The notes beneath the pieces were generated by a model, which worked only from the letters and a program-made list of their open reading frames with translations, did no database searches and was not told the DNA's origin. The position numbers and the translations under genes are program-made. This document shows positions 27,042-34,549 of a stretch of DNA of 39,782 nucleotides, piece by piece. Origin of the DNA: Brevundimonas sp. (GTDB taxonomy: Bacteria; Pseudomonadota; Alphaproteobacteria; Caulobacterales; Caulobacteraceae). The DNA lies in contig NZ_JAUSOE010000105.1 of NCBI RefSeq assembly GCF_030656255.1, positions 1 through 39,782 of the forward strand, written 5' to 3'. Position 1 is the stretch's first letter. Every line of letters starts with the position of its first letter.

Positions 27042-28393
27042 GCCGCCCGCACCAGTTCCGCCGAGGGCGACGACAGATGGATGCGGCCGCTCTCGTTCTC
27101 GACGGTCCAGGGGCGACGCACGCCGCCCAGCTGTTCGGCCACCGCCAAACCGGACTGAAGCCCGTCCTCGTGGAAGCCGGCCCCGAAATGGGCGCCGCAG
27201 AACCAGACGCCGCCCTGGCCCTGAAGACTCCATAGCGACTTCTGGGCCTTGATGGCGGCGGGGTCGAAGATCGGGTGTTCGTACAGTTCGCTTCGCAACA
27301 GGGTCCCGGCGGCCGGGGGGCGCGGCGGGTTCAGGGTGACGAACAGGTCCTGGCCCGGCAGGCCCTGGAGCTTGTTCATCCAGTAGGTGACGCACAGGCC
27401 GCCGTCGGCGCCGATATAGTTCCACGAGGCCCAGGCCCGGCGGCGCTGGGGCATCAGGCCCGCGTCGGTGTGCAGGATGGTCAGGTTGCGGCTGTAGCGG
27501 AAGGCGCCCAGCAGGTCGCGCTCCTGCGCCGTGGGCTCCGCCAGCATGGCCAGGGCCTGGTCGGCATGGGCGCCGATGACGACATGGTCGAACCGCTCCT
27601 GGGCGCCGGTCGTGTCGAGAACCACGACGCCGCCGTCGACCCGGCGCACCTGGTCCACGCCGCGCCGCAGCCGCACCCCATCGCCCTTCTGACCTGCGCC
27701 GATCTGGCGGGTCAGTTCCTCGACATAGACCCGGCTGCCGCCGACGACGGTGCGCCACAGGGGGCGACCGACCAGCTTCAGCAGGCCGTGGTTGCCGCAG
27801 AAGCGCAGGAAGGATTCCGCCGGATAATCCATCAGCGTATGGGCCGGCGACGACCAGATGGCGGCGGCCATCGGCAGCAGGTGGTCGTCGCGGAAGGCCT
27901 CGCTGAAACCTTCACGCTTCAGATACTGGCCCAGGGTCAGGTCGCTGTCGCCCAGGGCCGCCATGCCGCCGGGCGCCGAACGATAGAAGCGCAGGATCTC
28001 CTTCAGCATCGACCAGAAGCGCGGGCGAAACAGGTTGCGACGCTGGGCGAACAGGGCGGGGGCCGCATATTCGAACCGGCCCTGGTCCAGGGAGACGGCG
28101 AAGGACATGTCGGTGGCCCGCGTTTCGAGCCCCAGATGGGCGAACAGGGCGATCAGGTTCGGGTAGGTGGCGTCGTTGAAGACGATGAAGCCGGTGTCCA
28201 CCGCGGTCTCGCCGGTCGGGGTGCGGACGTCGACGGTGTTGGAATGGCCCCCCAGCCGGTCGTCGCGTTCATAGATCGTCACATCGTGGCGTTTCGACAG
28301 CAGCCAGGCGCTGGACAGGGCGGCGATCCCCGAGCCCACGACGGCGATCCGCAGGCGCGGACCGGTCTCGCTGGTAGGGGACGACAAGGACAT
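27038..28393 (-). CDS. COG2907-type FAD-dependent oxidoreductase (amine-oxidase fold), sigma-E/ChrR module
   Basis: A 451-aa flavoprotein. The dinucleotide-binding site is VVGSGIAALSSAWLL (18-32), with YERDDRLGGHS (41-51) as the second FAD motif and DTGFIVFN following. The C-terminal FAD motif is VWFCGAHFGAGFHEDGLQSGLAVA. This set is typical of the NAD/FAD-binding COG2907 family, which often pairs with DUF1365 and cyclopropane-fatty-acid synthase homologues. In Rhodobacter the homologue is a sigma-E target with a role in the singlet oxygen response. The ATG is preceded by GGAG. It is divergent from the ECF sigma gene, with a TGATCC-type promoter at 28425-28454 pointing to it. The substrate, possibly a lipid, is inferred. 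Confidence 0.88.
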   Translation of the reverse strand: MSLSSPTSETGPRLRIAVVGSGIAALSSAWLLSKRHDVTIYERDDRLGGHSNTVDVRTPTGETAVDTGFIVFNDATYPNLIALFAHLGLETRATDMSFAVSLDQGRFEYAAPALFAQRRNLFRPRFWSMLKEILRFYRSAPGGMAALGDSDLTLGQYLKREGFSEAFRDDHLLPMAAAIWSSPAHTLMDYPAESFLRFCGNHGLLKLVGRPLWRTVVGGSRVYVEELTRQIGAGQKGDGVRLRRGVDQVRRVDGGVVVLDTTGAQERFDHVVIGAHADQALAMLAEPTAQERDLLGAFRYSRNLTILHTDAGLMPQRRRAWASWNYIGADGGLCVTYWMNKLQGLPGQDLFVTLNPPRPPAAGTLLRSELYEHPIFDPAAIKAQKSLWSLQGQGGVWFCGAHFGAGFHEDGLQSGLAVAEQLGGVRRPWTVENESGRIHLSSPSAELVRAA

Positions 28394-28424
28394 AAAGACT
28401 CCGAACGACGGGCTACAGGTGGCG

Positions 28425-28454
28425 AAGATACGCGCCGCACGCGCGGCCGGATCA
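28425..28454 (-). promoter_or_regulatory. Predicted ECF sigma (RpoE/ChrR type) promoter for the COG2907-DUF1365 operon
   Basis: On the minus strand TGATCC (28454-28449), exactly 18 bp, then TATCTT (28430-28425). The Rhodobacter sigma-E promoter as I recall it has TGATC(C), 18 bp, then TA-rich -10. The predicted start gives a leader of about 25 nt to the ATG at 28393. Confidence 0.7.
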
Positions 28455-28459
28455 CGAAA

Positions 28460-28489
28460 TGATCCAGACTTTCGCCAGAACCGTACTAG
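28460..28489 (+). promoter_or_regulatory. Predicted ECF sigma autoregulatory promoter
   Basis: TGATCC (28460-28465), 18 bp, then TACTAG (28484-28489). It mirrors the opposite promoter; the two -35 boxes lie head to head, 5 bp apart (GGATCA-cgaaa-TGATCC). The start of transcription would be near 28496, which argues that the sigma gene begins downstream of that point. Confidence 0.65.
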
Positions 28490-28545
28490 GTTCCATGCAT
28501 GGACAGGTTTCTATCTATCAGCGGATTCGGCCACCCGTGACGGCT

Positions 28546-29097
28546 ATGGGCGGCGAGCATGACCGGCTGATCGAGGCGGTGGCGTTACGGCGCGACCGCG
28601 AGGCTTTCGCGCGCCTGTTCGAACATTTCGCCCCGCGTCTGAAGGCCTATCTGATGAAGGCCGGGGCGCCTGCGGGCGCAGCCGAGGACTTCGCCCAGGA
28701 CGCCATGCTGACCGTGTGGCGCAAGGCGGAACTGTTCGACAGCTCCAAGGCGCGCGCCGCGACCTGGATTTTCACCATCGCCCGCAACCGGCGCCTGGAC
28801 GTGCTGCGCCAGGACGCCCGGCGCACCCCGATGCCCGAGATCGAACTGTCGCAGGAAGAGCCGGAACGCCCGGACCAGATCGTGTTGATGGCCGAGGATG
28901 CGGCGCGGCTGAAGTCCGCGATGGCGCGGCTGACGGCGGATCAGATCGAGGTCCTTCGTCTGGCCTTCTTCCAGGACAATCCCCATTCCGAAATCGCCCG
29001 GCGGCTGGACTTGCCGTTGGGCACGGTTAAATCCCGAATACGCAAGGCGATGATCAAACTGCGCACCCTGCTTGACGACGACGGAGGCGAGGCATGA
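28546..29097 (+). CDS. rpoE: ECF sigma factor of the RpoE/ChrR (ECF11) group
   Basis: A 183-aa sigma factor. Region 2 is seen as RDREAFARLFEHFAPRLKAYLMKAG, DFAQDAMLTVWRKAELFD and ARAATWIFTIARNRRLDVLRQ. Region 4 is LTADQIEVLRLAFFQDNPHSEIARRLDLPLGTVKSRIRKA. The wording is close to Rhodobacter RpoE, which responds to singlet oxygen through ChrR. The frame is open to 28459 but that would start inside its own promoter. ATG 28546 matches the family start; ATG 28495 would be practically leaderless, and GTG 28537 is possible. None has a strong ribosome site. The ATGA overlap with chrR (29094-29097) indicates coupling. It likely transcribes itself and the divergent flavoprotein operon. Confidence 0.88.
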   Translation: MGGEHDRLIEAVALRRDREAFARLFEHFAPRLKAYLMKAGAPAGAAEDFAQDAMLTVWRKAELFDSSKARAATWIFTIARNRRLDVLRQDARRTPMPEIELSQEEPERPDQIVLMAEDAARLKSAMARLTADQIEVLRLAFFQDNPHSEIARRLDLPLGTVKSRIRKAMIKLRTLLDDDGGEA

Positions 29098-29732
29098 CCG
29101 GCGGTCACAACCCCTCCGAAGAACGGCTTCTGGCCTATGCGGCCGGCACCCTCAGCCCGCCCGAGGCCGTGGTGGTCGCCGCCCATCTGGCGATGCGGCC
29201 GCAGAACGACGCCTGGGTCCGCACGCTTCAGTCGGTGGGCGGCGAGTTGCTGGACGATCTGGAGCCCGAGCCCATGCCGGACGACGCCCTGGCGCGCGTT
29301 TTGGCGCGGGCCGAGGCCGACGCCGGACAGGTTCTGGCCTCTACGCCTCTGAATGACATGGTCGGCCTGCCGGAACCCCTGCGCCGTTATGCGCTGGGAC
29401 CGTGGCGATGGCTGGGACCGGGCATGCGCGCCCGCGACGTCCACGCGCCGCGCGACGGCGACTGCCGCGTCATCCTGCTGGAGATCGGTCCGGGCCGCGA
29501 GACGCCGCGCCATACCCACGGCGGGATCGAACTGACCTGCGTCATCCACGGCGCCTACGCCACCGAGACGGCCCGTTTCGACGTCGGCGACTTCGAAGAG
29601 GCGGACGGCGAGGTGCTGCACCAGCCGCGCGTCGTCTCGCCCGAGCCCTGCCTGTGCGTGGTGGCCCTGGACGGTCAGATCGAGTTGGACGGCTGGCTGG
29701 GCAAGCTGATGCAGCCGTTCATCAAGTTGTAG
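29094..29732 (+). CDS. chrR: ChrR-type anti-sigma factor, with N-terminal zinc cysteines missing
   Basis: A 212-aa protein with an N-terminal anti-sigma domain (1-80) and a C-terminal cupin (100-200). Rhodobacter ChrR binds zinc in the first domain through His6, His31, Cys35 and Cys38. Here His5 and His31 remain, but the cysteine positions are Arg35 and Asn38 (HLAMRPQN). In the cupin, His140, His142, Glu146 and His176 match the known second metal site (His141, His143, Glu147, His177) with a constant offset of one. The protein should hold the sigma factor inactive in the cytoplasm until singlet oxygen or a similar stress. Either the anti-sigma domain folds without zinc or uses other ligands. 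It overlaps the sigma gene by 4 nt. Confidence 0.87.
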   Translation: MTGGHNPSEERLLAYAAGTLSPPEAVVVAAHLAMRPQNDAWVRTLQSVGGELLDDLEPEPMPDDALARVLARAEADAGQVLASTPLNDMVGLPEPLRRYALGPWRWLGPGMRARDVHAPRDGDCRVILLEIGPGRETPRHTHGGIELTCVIHGAYATETARFDVGDFEEADGEVLHQPRVVSPEPCLCVVALDGQIELDGWLGKLMQPFIKL

Positions 29733-30261
29733 GCGAGGGGGCGCACTGCTTGCGGCTCAGATCATAGCTGGCGAACATCGTCTCCTCTCCCGCCTCATCC
29801 TTCATCACGATGGTCCAAGACGCGGAAGCGGGCGCCACCGTCCATCGGTTCACGAAGGTGGCGTCTGGGTAGACATAGGCGACTTCAAAGCCGCTCGCGT
29901 TAGTCGAGCCTGTTCCGACAGAGGTGAAATCACCGCCGAAACTGTCGGCGAAGAACGCCGAGATTCCGCCGGGCTTGCCATCCACAGCGGCCTTGCCCCC
30001 GAAAATCAGATGCGCCGCGTACCGATCTGCGGGGTCGGTTACGGCGTGGCTGTCAGCCTCGACCAGGAAAAGCGCCCCTTCCGTAATCGGTTTGGCCGCC
30101 AGGCTGATCGACACCGGCTTGCCCATTACCGATCCTGTGCCTTGCCAGCATCCCGCCAGCGCCGAGACTTCCTGCGGTACAGGCACTGCGCCAGGTTCCT
30201 GTGCATAGGCGGAAGGGGTCATTCCTGCGAACAGGCAGGCGATCGCGCCAAAATACTTCAT
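29722..30261 (-). CDS. Secreted protein of unknown function, lipocalin-like pattern
   Basis: A 179-aa protein with a signal peptide MKYFGAIACLFAGMTPSAYA. The mature part begins with a typical beta-barrel opening, ALAGCWQGTGSVMGKPVSI. It continues with alternating strands (ALFLVEADSHAVTD, YAAHLIFGG) and ends with YDLSRKQCAPSP. Two cysteines (in GCWQG and KQC) could form a disulfide. The G-x-W-x-G opening resembles lipocalin-like or DUF1579-type proteins, but I cannot name the family. ATG 30261 has GGGGAAG just upstream; a longer frame to 30303 lacks a signal. It converges on chrR with an 11-nt overlap of the coding ends. The codon use is somewhat less GC-biased than in neighbours. Confidence 0.72.
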   Translation of the reverse strand: MKYFGAIACLFAGMTPSAYAQEPGAVPVPQEVSALAGCWQGTGSVMGKPVSISLAAKPITEGALFLVEADSHAVTDPADRYAAHLIFGGKAAVDGKPGGISAFFADSFGGDFTSVGTGSTNASGFEVAYVYPDATFVNRWTVAPASASWTIVMKDEAGEETMFASYDLSRKQCAPSPTT

Positions 30262-30355
30262 GTCTTCCCCCAGCGGTAGCTTGACCGAACCAAGCTTTGC
30301 CACGCTTCATATACGCGCTCGGCGTCGCCCCTCCACCCCTGCTCACCACCCGCCA

Positions 30356-30386
30356 CGAAAGAGCGCGGCCCTTTCGGACCGCGCTC
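30356..30386 (-). terminator. Intrinsic terminator of the 30409 gene
   Basis: On the minus strand GAGCGCGGTCC pairs with GGGCCGCGCTC (one G-U pair) around a GAAA loop, followed by TTTCG. It lies 22 nt after the stop codon of the gene. Confidence 0.75.
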
Positions 30387-30408
30387 CTGTAATCAAGGCT
30401 GGGGAGGT

Positions 30409-30780
30409 TCAGCCGCGACGGTTGTCGCGGTCGCGGCGTTCGTTGCGGATCTGGGCCGACAGGCGGTCGAAGCGACGGTCCAGGTCGGTGCGTTCCCAGG
30501 CGGTCAGGCCACCGCGACGATAGTTGGCCTCAAGACGCAGCAGGCCGTTGAACTCGCCGCGCAGACGGGTGGCCTCGCGGCGGCTGAGCTGGCCGGAACG
30601 GACGCCCTGGTCGATGCGGCGGTCCAGATTGGCCTGGCGGGCGTTGATCGATTGCCAGTTTCCGTAGCCGGCCTGATAGACGGGCGGGCGGCCGTGATGG
30701 CCATAGGACTGGGCCGCAGCGGGCAGGGCGGCCGAGGCGACGGCGGCCAGGACGACGGCGGGGATGATGAACTTCCGCAT
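30409..30780 (-). CDS. Small secreted protein, Arg-rich helical
   Basis: A 123-aa protein with a signal peptide MRKFIIPAVVLAAVASAALPAAAQ, cleaved about residue 23. After a short Gly/Tyr/His stretch the rest is helical and basic: INARQANLDRRIDQGVRSGQLSRREATRLRGEF, then RFDRLSAQIRNERRDRDNRR. Similar small periplasmic proteins of unknown role are common in Caulobacterales. The ATG has GGAGAAAC upstream. It is divergent from the 31006 operon, and its upstream region contains CCTGTTCAG, a motif also seen before that operon. A terminator follows its stop. Confidence 0.78.
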   Translation of the reverse strand: MRKFIIPAVVLAAVASAALPAAAQSYGHHGRPPVYQAGYGNWQSINARQANLDRRIDQGVRSGQLSRREATRLRGEFNGLLRLEANYRRGGLTAWERTDLDRRFDRLSAQIRNERRDRDNRRG

Positions 30781-30858
30781 GATGTTTCTCCTCGGTTCGG
30801 GCCGGTCGGGCTGACCGGCGATGAGGAGATTTGACGACGTGGCGGCTGAGCCCGATCT

Positions 30859-30985
30859 GAACAGGCGCGATCAGGTTCGGTTCATCTAGATGAGAAATGC
30901 GTCAGGTCCGGAGCGTTCGGCGTTCGCGCAATGGCGTTTCGGTCCGCCCTATTCTATACGGATCATTCAGGGCCTGTTCAGGAGA
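30859..30985. promoter_or_regulatory. Shared control region with TTCAGG direct repeat and CCTGTTCAG motifs
   Basis: TTCAGG occurs at 30966-30971 and 30977-30982, 11 bp apart, as expected for an OmpR/PhoP-type dimer site; the second lies in CCTGTTCAG (30974-30981 region). The minus strand has CCTGTTCAG again near 30867-30859. A 12-bp perfect palindrome TCATCTAGATGA is at 30882-30893. Shared motifs before divergent genes suggest one regulator, probably the one encoded at 31341. Confidence 0.35.
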
Positions 30986-31005
30986 ACGGCGCCAGATTGA
31001 CGTCC

Positions 31006-31341
31006 ATGTTCAGCAAGTCAGCCAGTTTGATCGTCGCCGTCGCGACCCTGGTCCTCGCCCCGGTCCTTACTCCGGCGGCGAGCGCACAGTCGCGCGACGA
31101 ACGCCAGCAGACCCAACCCCAGCCCCAGCCGCGCCAGCCGCGCGTCAGCCCGGACGAGGCGCGCCGCCGTGGCGGCGAGGCTGTCGGGGGGCGTCCCATC
31201 GACACCCGGCCCCGCGGCGACGGAGACTATTCCGTTCTGGTCGAACGCGATGGCCGCGTCCGCGAGGTTGTGGTCGACGGTCAGACCGGCCGTGCGCGCG
31301 ACGGCGGCTCCAATAACAATCAGCGTCGCAGGCCAGACTGA
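31006..31341 (+). CDS. Small secreted PepSY-like protein, first gene of a two-component operon
   Basis: A 111-aa protein with a signal peptide (FSKSASLIVAVATLVLAPVLTPAASA) and a Gln/Pro/Arg-rich linker. The C-terminal segment VSPDEARRRGGEAVGGRPID, then GDYSVLVERDGRVREVVVDGQTGR, has the helix-strand-strand pattern of PepSY-type domains, with the typical V.VDG.TG ending. PepSY proteins encoded beside two-component systems are thought to sense or inhibit in the periplasm; that is inference here. ATG 31006 is chosen as the start of the signal peptide. AGGAGA lies about 20 nt upstream, unusually far. Its stop overlaps the regulator ATG by one base (TGATG), so the genes are coupled. Confidence 0.72.
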   Translation: MFSKSASLIVAVATLVLAPVLTPAASAQSRDERQQTQPQPQPRQPRVSPDEARRRGGEAVGGRPIDTRPRGDGDYSVLVERDGRVREVVVDGQTGRARDGGSNNNQRRRPD

Positions 31342-32021
31342 TGCGTGTCCTTCTCGTCGAAGACGACGTCGATCTGTCGCGTCAACTGAAGGCCGCCCTG
31401 TCCGACGCAGGCTATGCCGTGGACCACGCCCCCGACGGCGAGGAAGCCCATTATCTGGGCGAGAACGAGCCCTATGACGTGGTCGTCCTGGATCTGGGCC
31501 TGCCCAAGATCGACGGGGTGTCGGTGCTGGAGCGCTGGCGGCGCGAGGGCAAGACGACGCCGGTGCTGATCCTGACCGCGCGCGGCGCCTGGTCGGACAA
31601 GGTGGCGGGCTTCGACGCCGGCGCCGACGACTATCTGACCAAGCCCTTCCACACCGAGGAACTGCTCGCGCGTCTTCGGGCCCTGCTGCGCCGCTCGGAC
31701 GGCATCGCCTCGGCGACCCTGGCGTGCGGCGGCCTGAGGCTGGACCCGCGCGCGGCGCGCGCCAGCGTCAACGGCGAGCCGCTGCGCCTGACCTCGCTGG
31801 AGTATCGGCTGCTTCATTACATGATGATGCACCAGGGCCGGGTCATCAGCCGCACCGAACTGGTCGAGCACCTGTACGATCAGGACTTCGACCGGGATTC
31901 CAACACTATCGAGGTCTTCATCGGCCGGCTGCGCAAGAAGGTCGGGTCCGACCGGATCGAGACCGTGCGAGGCCTGGGCTATCGGCTGACGCCCCTGGCC
32001 GGCGAGTCCGAGGCGGCGTGA
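31341..32021 (+). CDS. OmpR-family response regulator (FeuP-like)
   Basis: A 226-aa regulator. The receiver has EDD at 7-9, phospho-Asp51 in VVVLDLGLPKIDG, the segment TARGAWSDKVAGFDAGADDYL, and KPFHTEEL. The DNA-binding domain has LRLTSLEYRLLHYMMMHQGRVISRTELVEHLY and NTIEVFIGRLRKKVG. The exact phrases HYLGENEPYD and WSDKVAGFDAGADDY are close to rhizobial FeuP, a PhoP-like regulator tied to envelope and osmotic functions. It is encoded between the secreted PepSY-like protein and its kinase, with overlaps on both sides, so the three form one operon. Control of that operon through the TTCAGG repeat upstream is plausible. Confidence 0.92.
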   Translation: MRVLLVEDDVDLSRQLKAALSDAGYAVDHAPDGEEAHYLGENEPYDVVVLDLGLPKIDGVSVLERWRREGKTTPVLILTARGAWSDKVAGFDAGADDYLTKPFHTEELLARLRALLRRSDGIASATLACGGLRLDPRAARASVNGEPLRLTSLEYRLLHYMMMHQGRVISRTELVEHLYDQDFDRDSNTIEVFIGRLRKKVGSDRIETVRGLGYRLTPLAGESEAA

Positions 32022-33490
32022 ATCCGACGCCAGCGTCTCAGCCGGCCCCCGCCCCCGACGCGCCTGGGCGGCGCGCCGACTGGGGCCGCTATCTGGGGCG
32101 GCCCGGCCGGTCCCTGACCCGACGGCTGATCTGGCTGGCCTCGGCCTGGATCCTGGTGGCCCTGGTGATCGCCGCTGTGGTCCTGACCCAGGCTTTCCAG
32201 GAATCGGCCCTGCGGCGCCTGGGCGACATGCTGGACGAGACCATCGACGAGATCGTGGTGGCGGCCAGTCGCACCGGCGAGGGCGAGGTGGTCCCCCAGA
32301 TCCAGGACGCCCGCACCCTGCGGCTGCTGTCGGGCAAATACTGGCAGATTCTGGAGGTGCGGCCCGACGGGACGATGGTCAGCATCGCCCGCTCGACCTC
32401 GCTGTGGAACTATGACCTGGCCTTGCCGGTCGACCTGGCGCCCCGGCTGGACGCGGCTTTCGGTGAGGTGATCACCTACAACACCCTGGGGCCCAAGAAC
32501 GATCCGGCCACGCGCGAACCGCTGCGGGTCGCCGCCAGCATGAAGTCCATACCCCGGCGCGACAACCCGGTCGTCTTCCTGGCCGCCATCGACCGGTCCG
32601 AGGTGGACGCCGACACGCGCCAGTTCGCCACCGTCACCTGGGTCGCCCTGCTGATCCTGGGGCTGGGCCTGGTGGCGGCTGTCTTCATTCAGGTCCAGTT
32701 CGGCTTGCGGCCCCTCTACGACCTGCGCAACGAGATCGCGGCGGTGCGCAAGGGGCGCAGCGCCCGGATCGAACGGTCCTATCCGCTGGAGATCCAGCCC
32801 CTGGCCGAACAGGTCAACCGGCTGCTGGACCATAACCAGGAGGTGGTGGAGCGCCAGCGGACCCATGTCGGCAACCTGGCCCATGCGCTGAAGACCCCGA
32901 TCTCGGTCATGCTGGCCGAGGCCGGGACCGCGGAGGGGCAGTTGCCCGAACTTGTGCGGCGCCAGACCAAGGTCATGCAGGGCCAGGTCGACCACCATCT
33001 GCGCCGCGCCCGCGCCGCCGCCCGCGCCGCCCACGGCCTGGGCGAGACCACGCCGGTGCCCGAGGTCCTGGACGAGCTGGCGGTGATGATCGAGCAGGTG
33101 TTCCGCGACAAGGGCGCCGAGATCGACTGGCGCGCGCCCGACGACCTGGCCTTCCTGGGCGAGCGGCAGGACCTGCAGGAGATCCTGGGCAATCTGATCG
33201 AGAACGCGGCCAAGTTCGCCACGCGGCGGGTGCGGGTCTCGGCCGGGGCCAGCGGCCTGGGTCAGATGATCGTTGTGGTCGAGGACGACGGCGCCGGCCT
33301 GCCCGCCGACCAGCGCGACGAGGTCATGAAGCGCGGCGCCCGGTTGGACGAGAGCGCGCCGGGCTCGGGCCTGGGCCTGTCGATCGTGGAGGACCTGACG
33401 CGGGCCTATGGCGGGCGGCTGACCCTGGGCGACAGCGACATGGGCGGGCTGAAGGTAGTGCTGGAGCTGCCGGCGGCCCAGTCCGCTTAG
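32018..33490 (+). CDS. Sensor histidine kinase (FeuQ-like)
   Basis: A 490-aa kinase starting at GTG 32018, overlapping the regulator stop by 4 nt (GTGA). TM1 is about 37-57, the periplasmic sensor spans about 58-205 and TM2 is about 206-226. HAMP follows. The H-box LAHALKTPISVMLAEA has phospho-His289. ATPase boxes are GNLIENAAKFA (N), EDDGAGLP (G1) and GSGLGLSIVEDL (G2). Architecture and HALKTP match PhoQ/FeuQ kinases. It should phosphorylate the regulator encoded just upstream; the signal may be read together with the secreted PepSY-like protein. The first ~30 residues are Pro/Ala-rich and cytoplasmic. Confidence 0.92.
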   Translation: MNPTPASQPAPAPDAPGRRADWGRYLGRPGRSLTRRLIWLASAWILVALVIAAVVLTQAFQESALRRLGDMLDETIDEIVVAASRTGEGEVVPQIQDARTLRLLSGKYWQILEVRPDGTMVSIARSTSLWNYDLALPVDLAPRLDAAFGEVITYNTLGPKNDPATREPLRVAASMKSIPRRDNPVVFLAAIDRSEVDADTRQFATVTWVALLILGLGLVAAVFIQVQFGLRPLYDLRNEIAAVRKGRSARIERSYPLEIQPLAEQVNRLLDHNQEVVERQRTHVGNLAHALKTPISVMLAEAGTAEGQLPELVRRQTKVMQGQVDHHLRRARAAARAAHGLGETTPVPEVLDELAVMIEQVFRDKGAEIDWRAPDDLAFLGERQDLQEILGNLIENAAKFATRRVRVSAGASGLGQMIVVVEDDGAGLPADQRDEVMKRGARLDESAPGSGLGLSIVEDLTRAYGGRLTLGDSDMGGLKVVLELPAAQSA

Positions 33491-33572
33491 GGCGGGCCGC
33501 TTAGGTCAGGCGGCCTAAAGGGAGCCATCGGCGGGGAGGCGCGTTGAACCGCTCCGCCGCGCTGGAGCCCTC

Positions 33573-34484
33573 ATGTTCGCCGCCCGTCTTCGTCACGCCG
33601 CCGCCGCTCTGGGCCGAACCGTCCGCAGTCGTATCCCCGCCACGCGCCGCATCCCCAAGCTGACGACCCTGATCGAGGGCGCGGCGCGGGTCGGCTATGG
33701 GGCGCGGGGCTTCGTCTATCTGTCGGCGGGGGCGCTGACCCTGCTGGCGGCGATGGACCGGATCGGCGACGCCGTGGGCGCGGGCGGGGCGGCGGGGTGG
33801 CTGGCGGAGCAGCCGTTCGGGCGGGTCTGGCTGGTGTTGCTGGGGCTGGGGCTGTGGGCCTTCGTCGGCTGGCGCGTGCTGCAGGCGGTGTTCGACGCGG
33901 ACCATGAGGGAACCGACCTGAAGGGCTGGGCCACGCGGGCGGGTCAGGCGGCCAGCGGGCTGTTCTACGGCCTCTTGGCGGCGGGGGTGTTCGAGTATCT
34001 GGACGAGGTGGGCGAGGCGACGTCGAGGGCGGCGGACCAGGCCGAGAGCGTGGCCGAGAACCAGGAGAAGGCGGCCATGGTGCTGGGCCTGCCGTTCGGG
34101 GGGCTGCTACTGATCGCGGCGGGCCTGGTGGTGCTGGGCGTCGGCGTCGGCAATATCGTCAGGGCCTTCAGAAACGACTTCGACGCGGCCCTGGCCTGTC
34201 CGGCGGCGGTGCGGGGGCCGGCGACGGCTCTGGCGCGGGCGGGATACGGGGCGCGAGGCTTCGCCTATCTGCCGCTGGGGGTGTTCGTGGTCCTGGCGGG
34301 GCTGCACGCGCGGTCGGGCGAGGTGACGACGACGGCGGCGGCGCTGGACGCGCTGGAGGCCCAGCCCGGCGGGTCGTGGATCCTGGGGCTGACGGCGGCG
34401 GGGCTGATGGCCTTCGGCGCCTTCGCCTTCGTGGAGGCGCGCTGGCGCAGGATCCGGCCGCCGCGCGATCTGAAGATCGGCTGA
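33573..34484 (+). CDS. DUF1206 domain inner-membrane protein
   Basis: A 303-aa protein with six predicted membrane helices arranged as three repeats of two. Each repeat begins with a Gly/Arg/Tyr-rich turn: ARVGYGARGFVYLSAG (about 37-52), a middle version around TRAGQAASGLFYG, and ARAGYGARGFAYLPLG. This threefold pattern is diagnostic of DUF1206. The function is unknown. The C-terminus is short and basic. The gene stands 82 nt after the FeuQ-like kinase on the same strand and may be read through from it. The next gene, a DsbA-like protein, starts 65 nt downstream. Confidence 0.85.
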   Translation: MFAARLRHAAAALGRTVRSRIPATRRIPKLTTLIEGAARVGYGARGFVYLSAGALTLLAAMDRIGDAVGAGGAAGWLAEQPFGRVWLVLLGLGLWAFVGWRVLQAVFDADHEGTDLKGWATRAGQAASGLFYGLLAAGVFEYLDEVGEATSRAADQAESVAENQEKAAMVLGLPFGGLLLIAAGLVVLGVGVGNIVRAFRNDFDAALACPAAVRGPATALARAGYGARGFAYLPLGVFVVLAGLHARSGEVTTTAAALDALEAQPGGSWILGLTAAGLMAFGAFAFVEARWRRIRPPRDLKIG

Positions 34485-34549
34485 GGCTTGGCGTTGGGCG
34501 GGGCCTCCCCATATTCTCGCAACACCCGCTGTTCCAGAAGGCCCCTGCC

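Noticed and set aside
26259..27758. A long frame extending the DUF1365 gene into the flavoprotein gene
   Set aside because: The extra N-terminal part is the wrong frame of the COG2907 gene; family similarity starts at GTG 27041.
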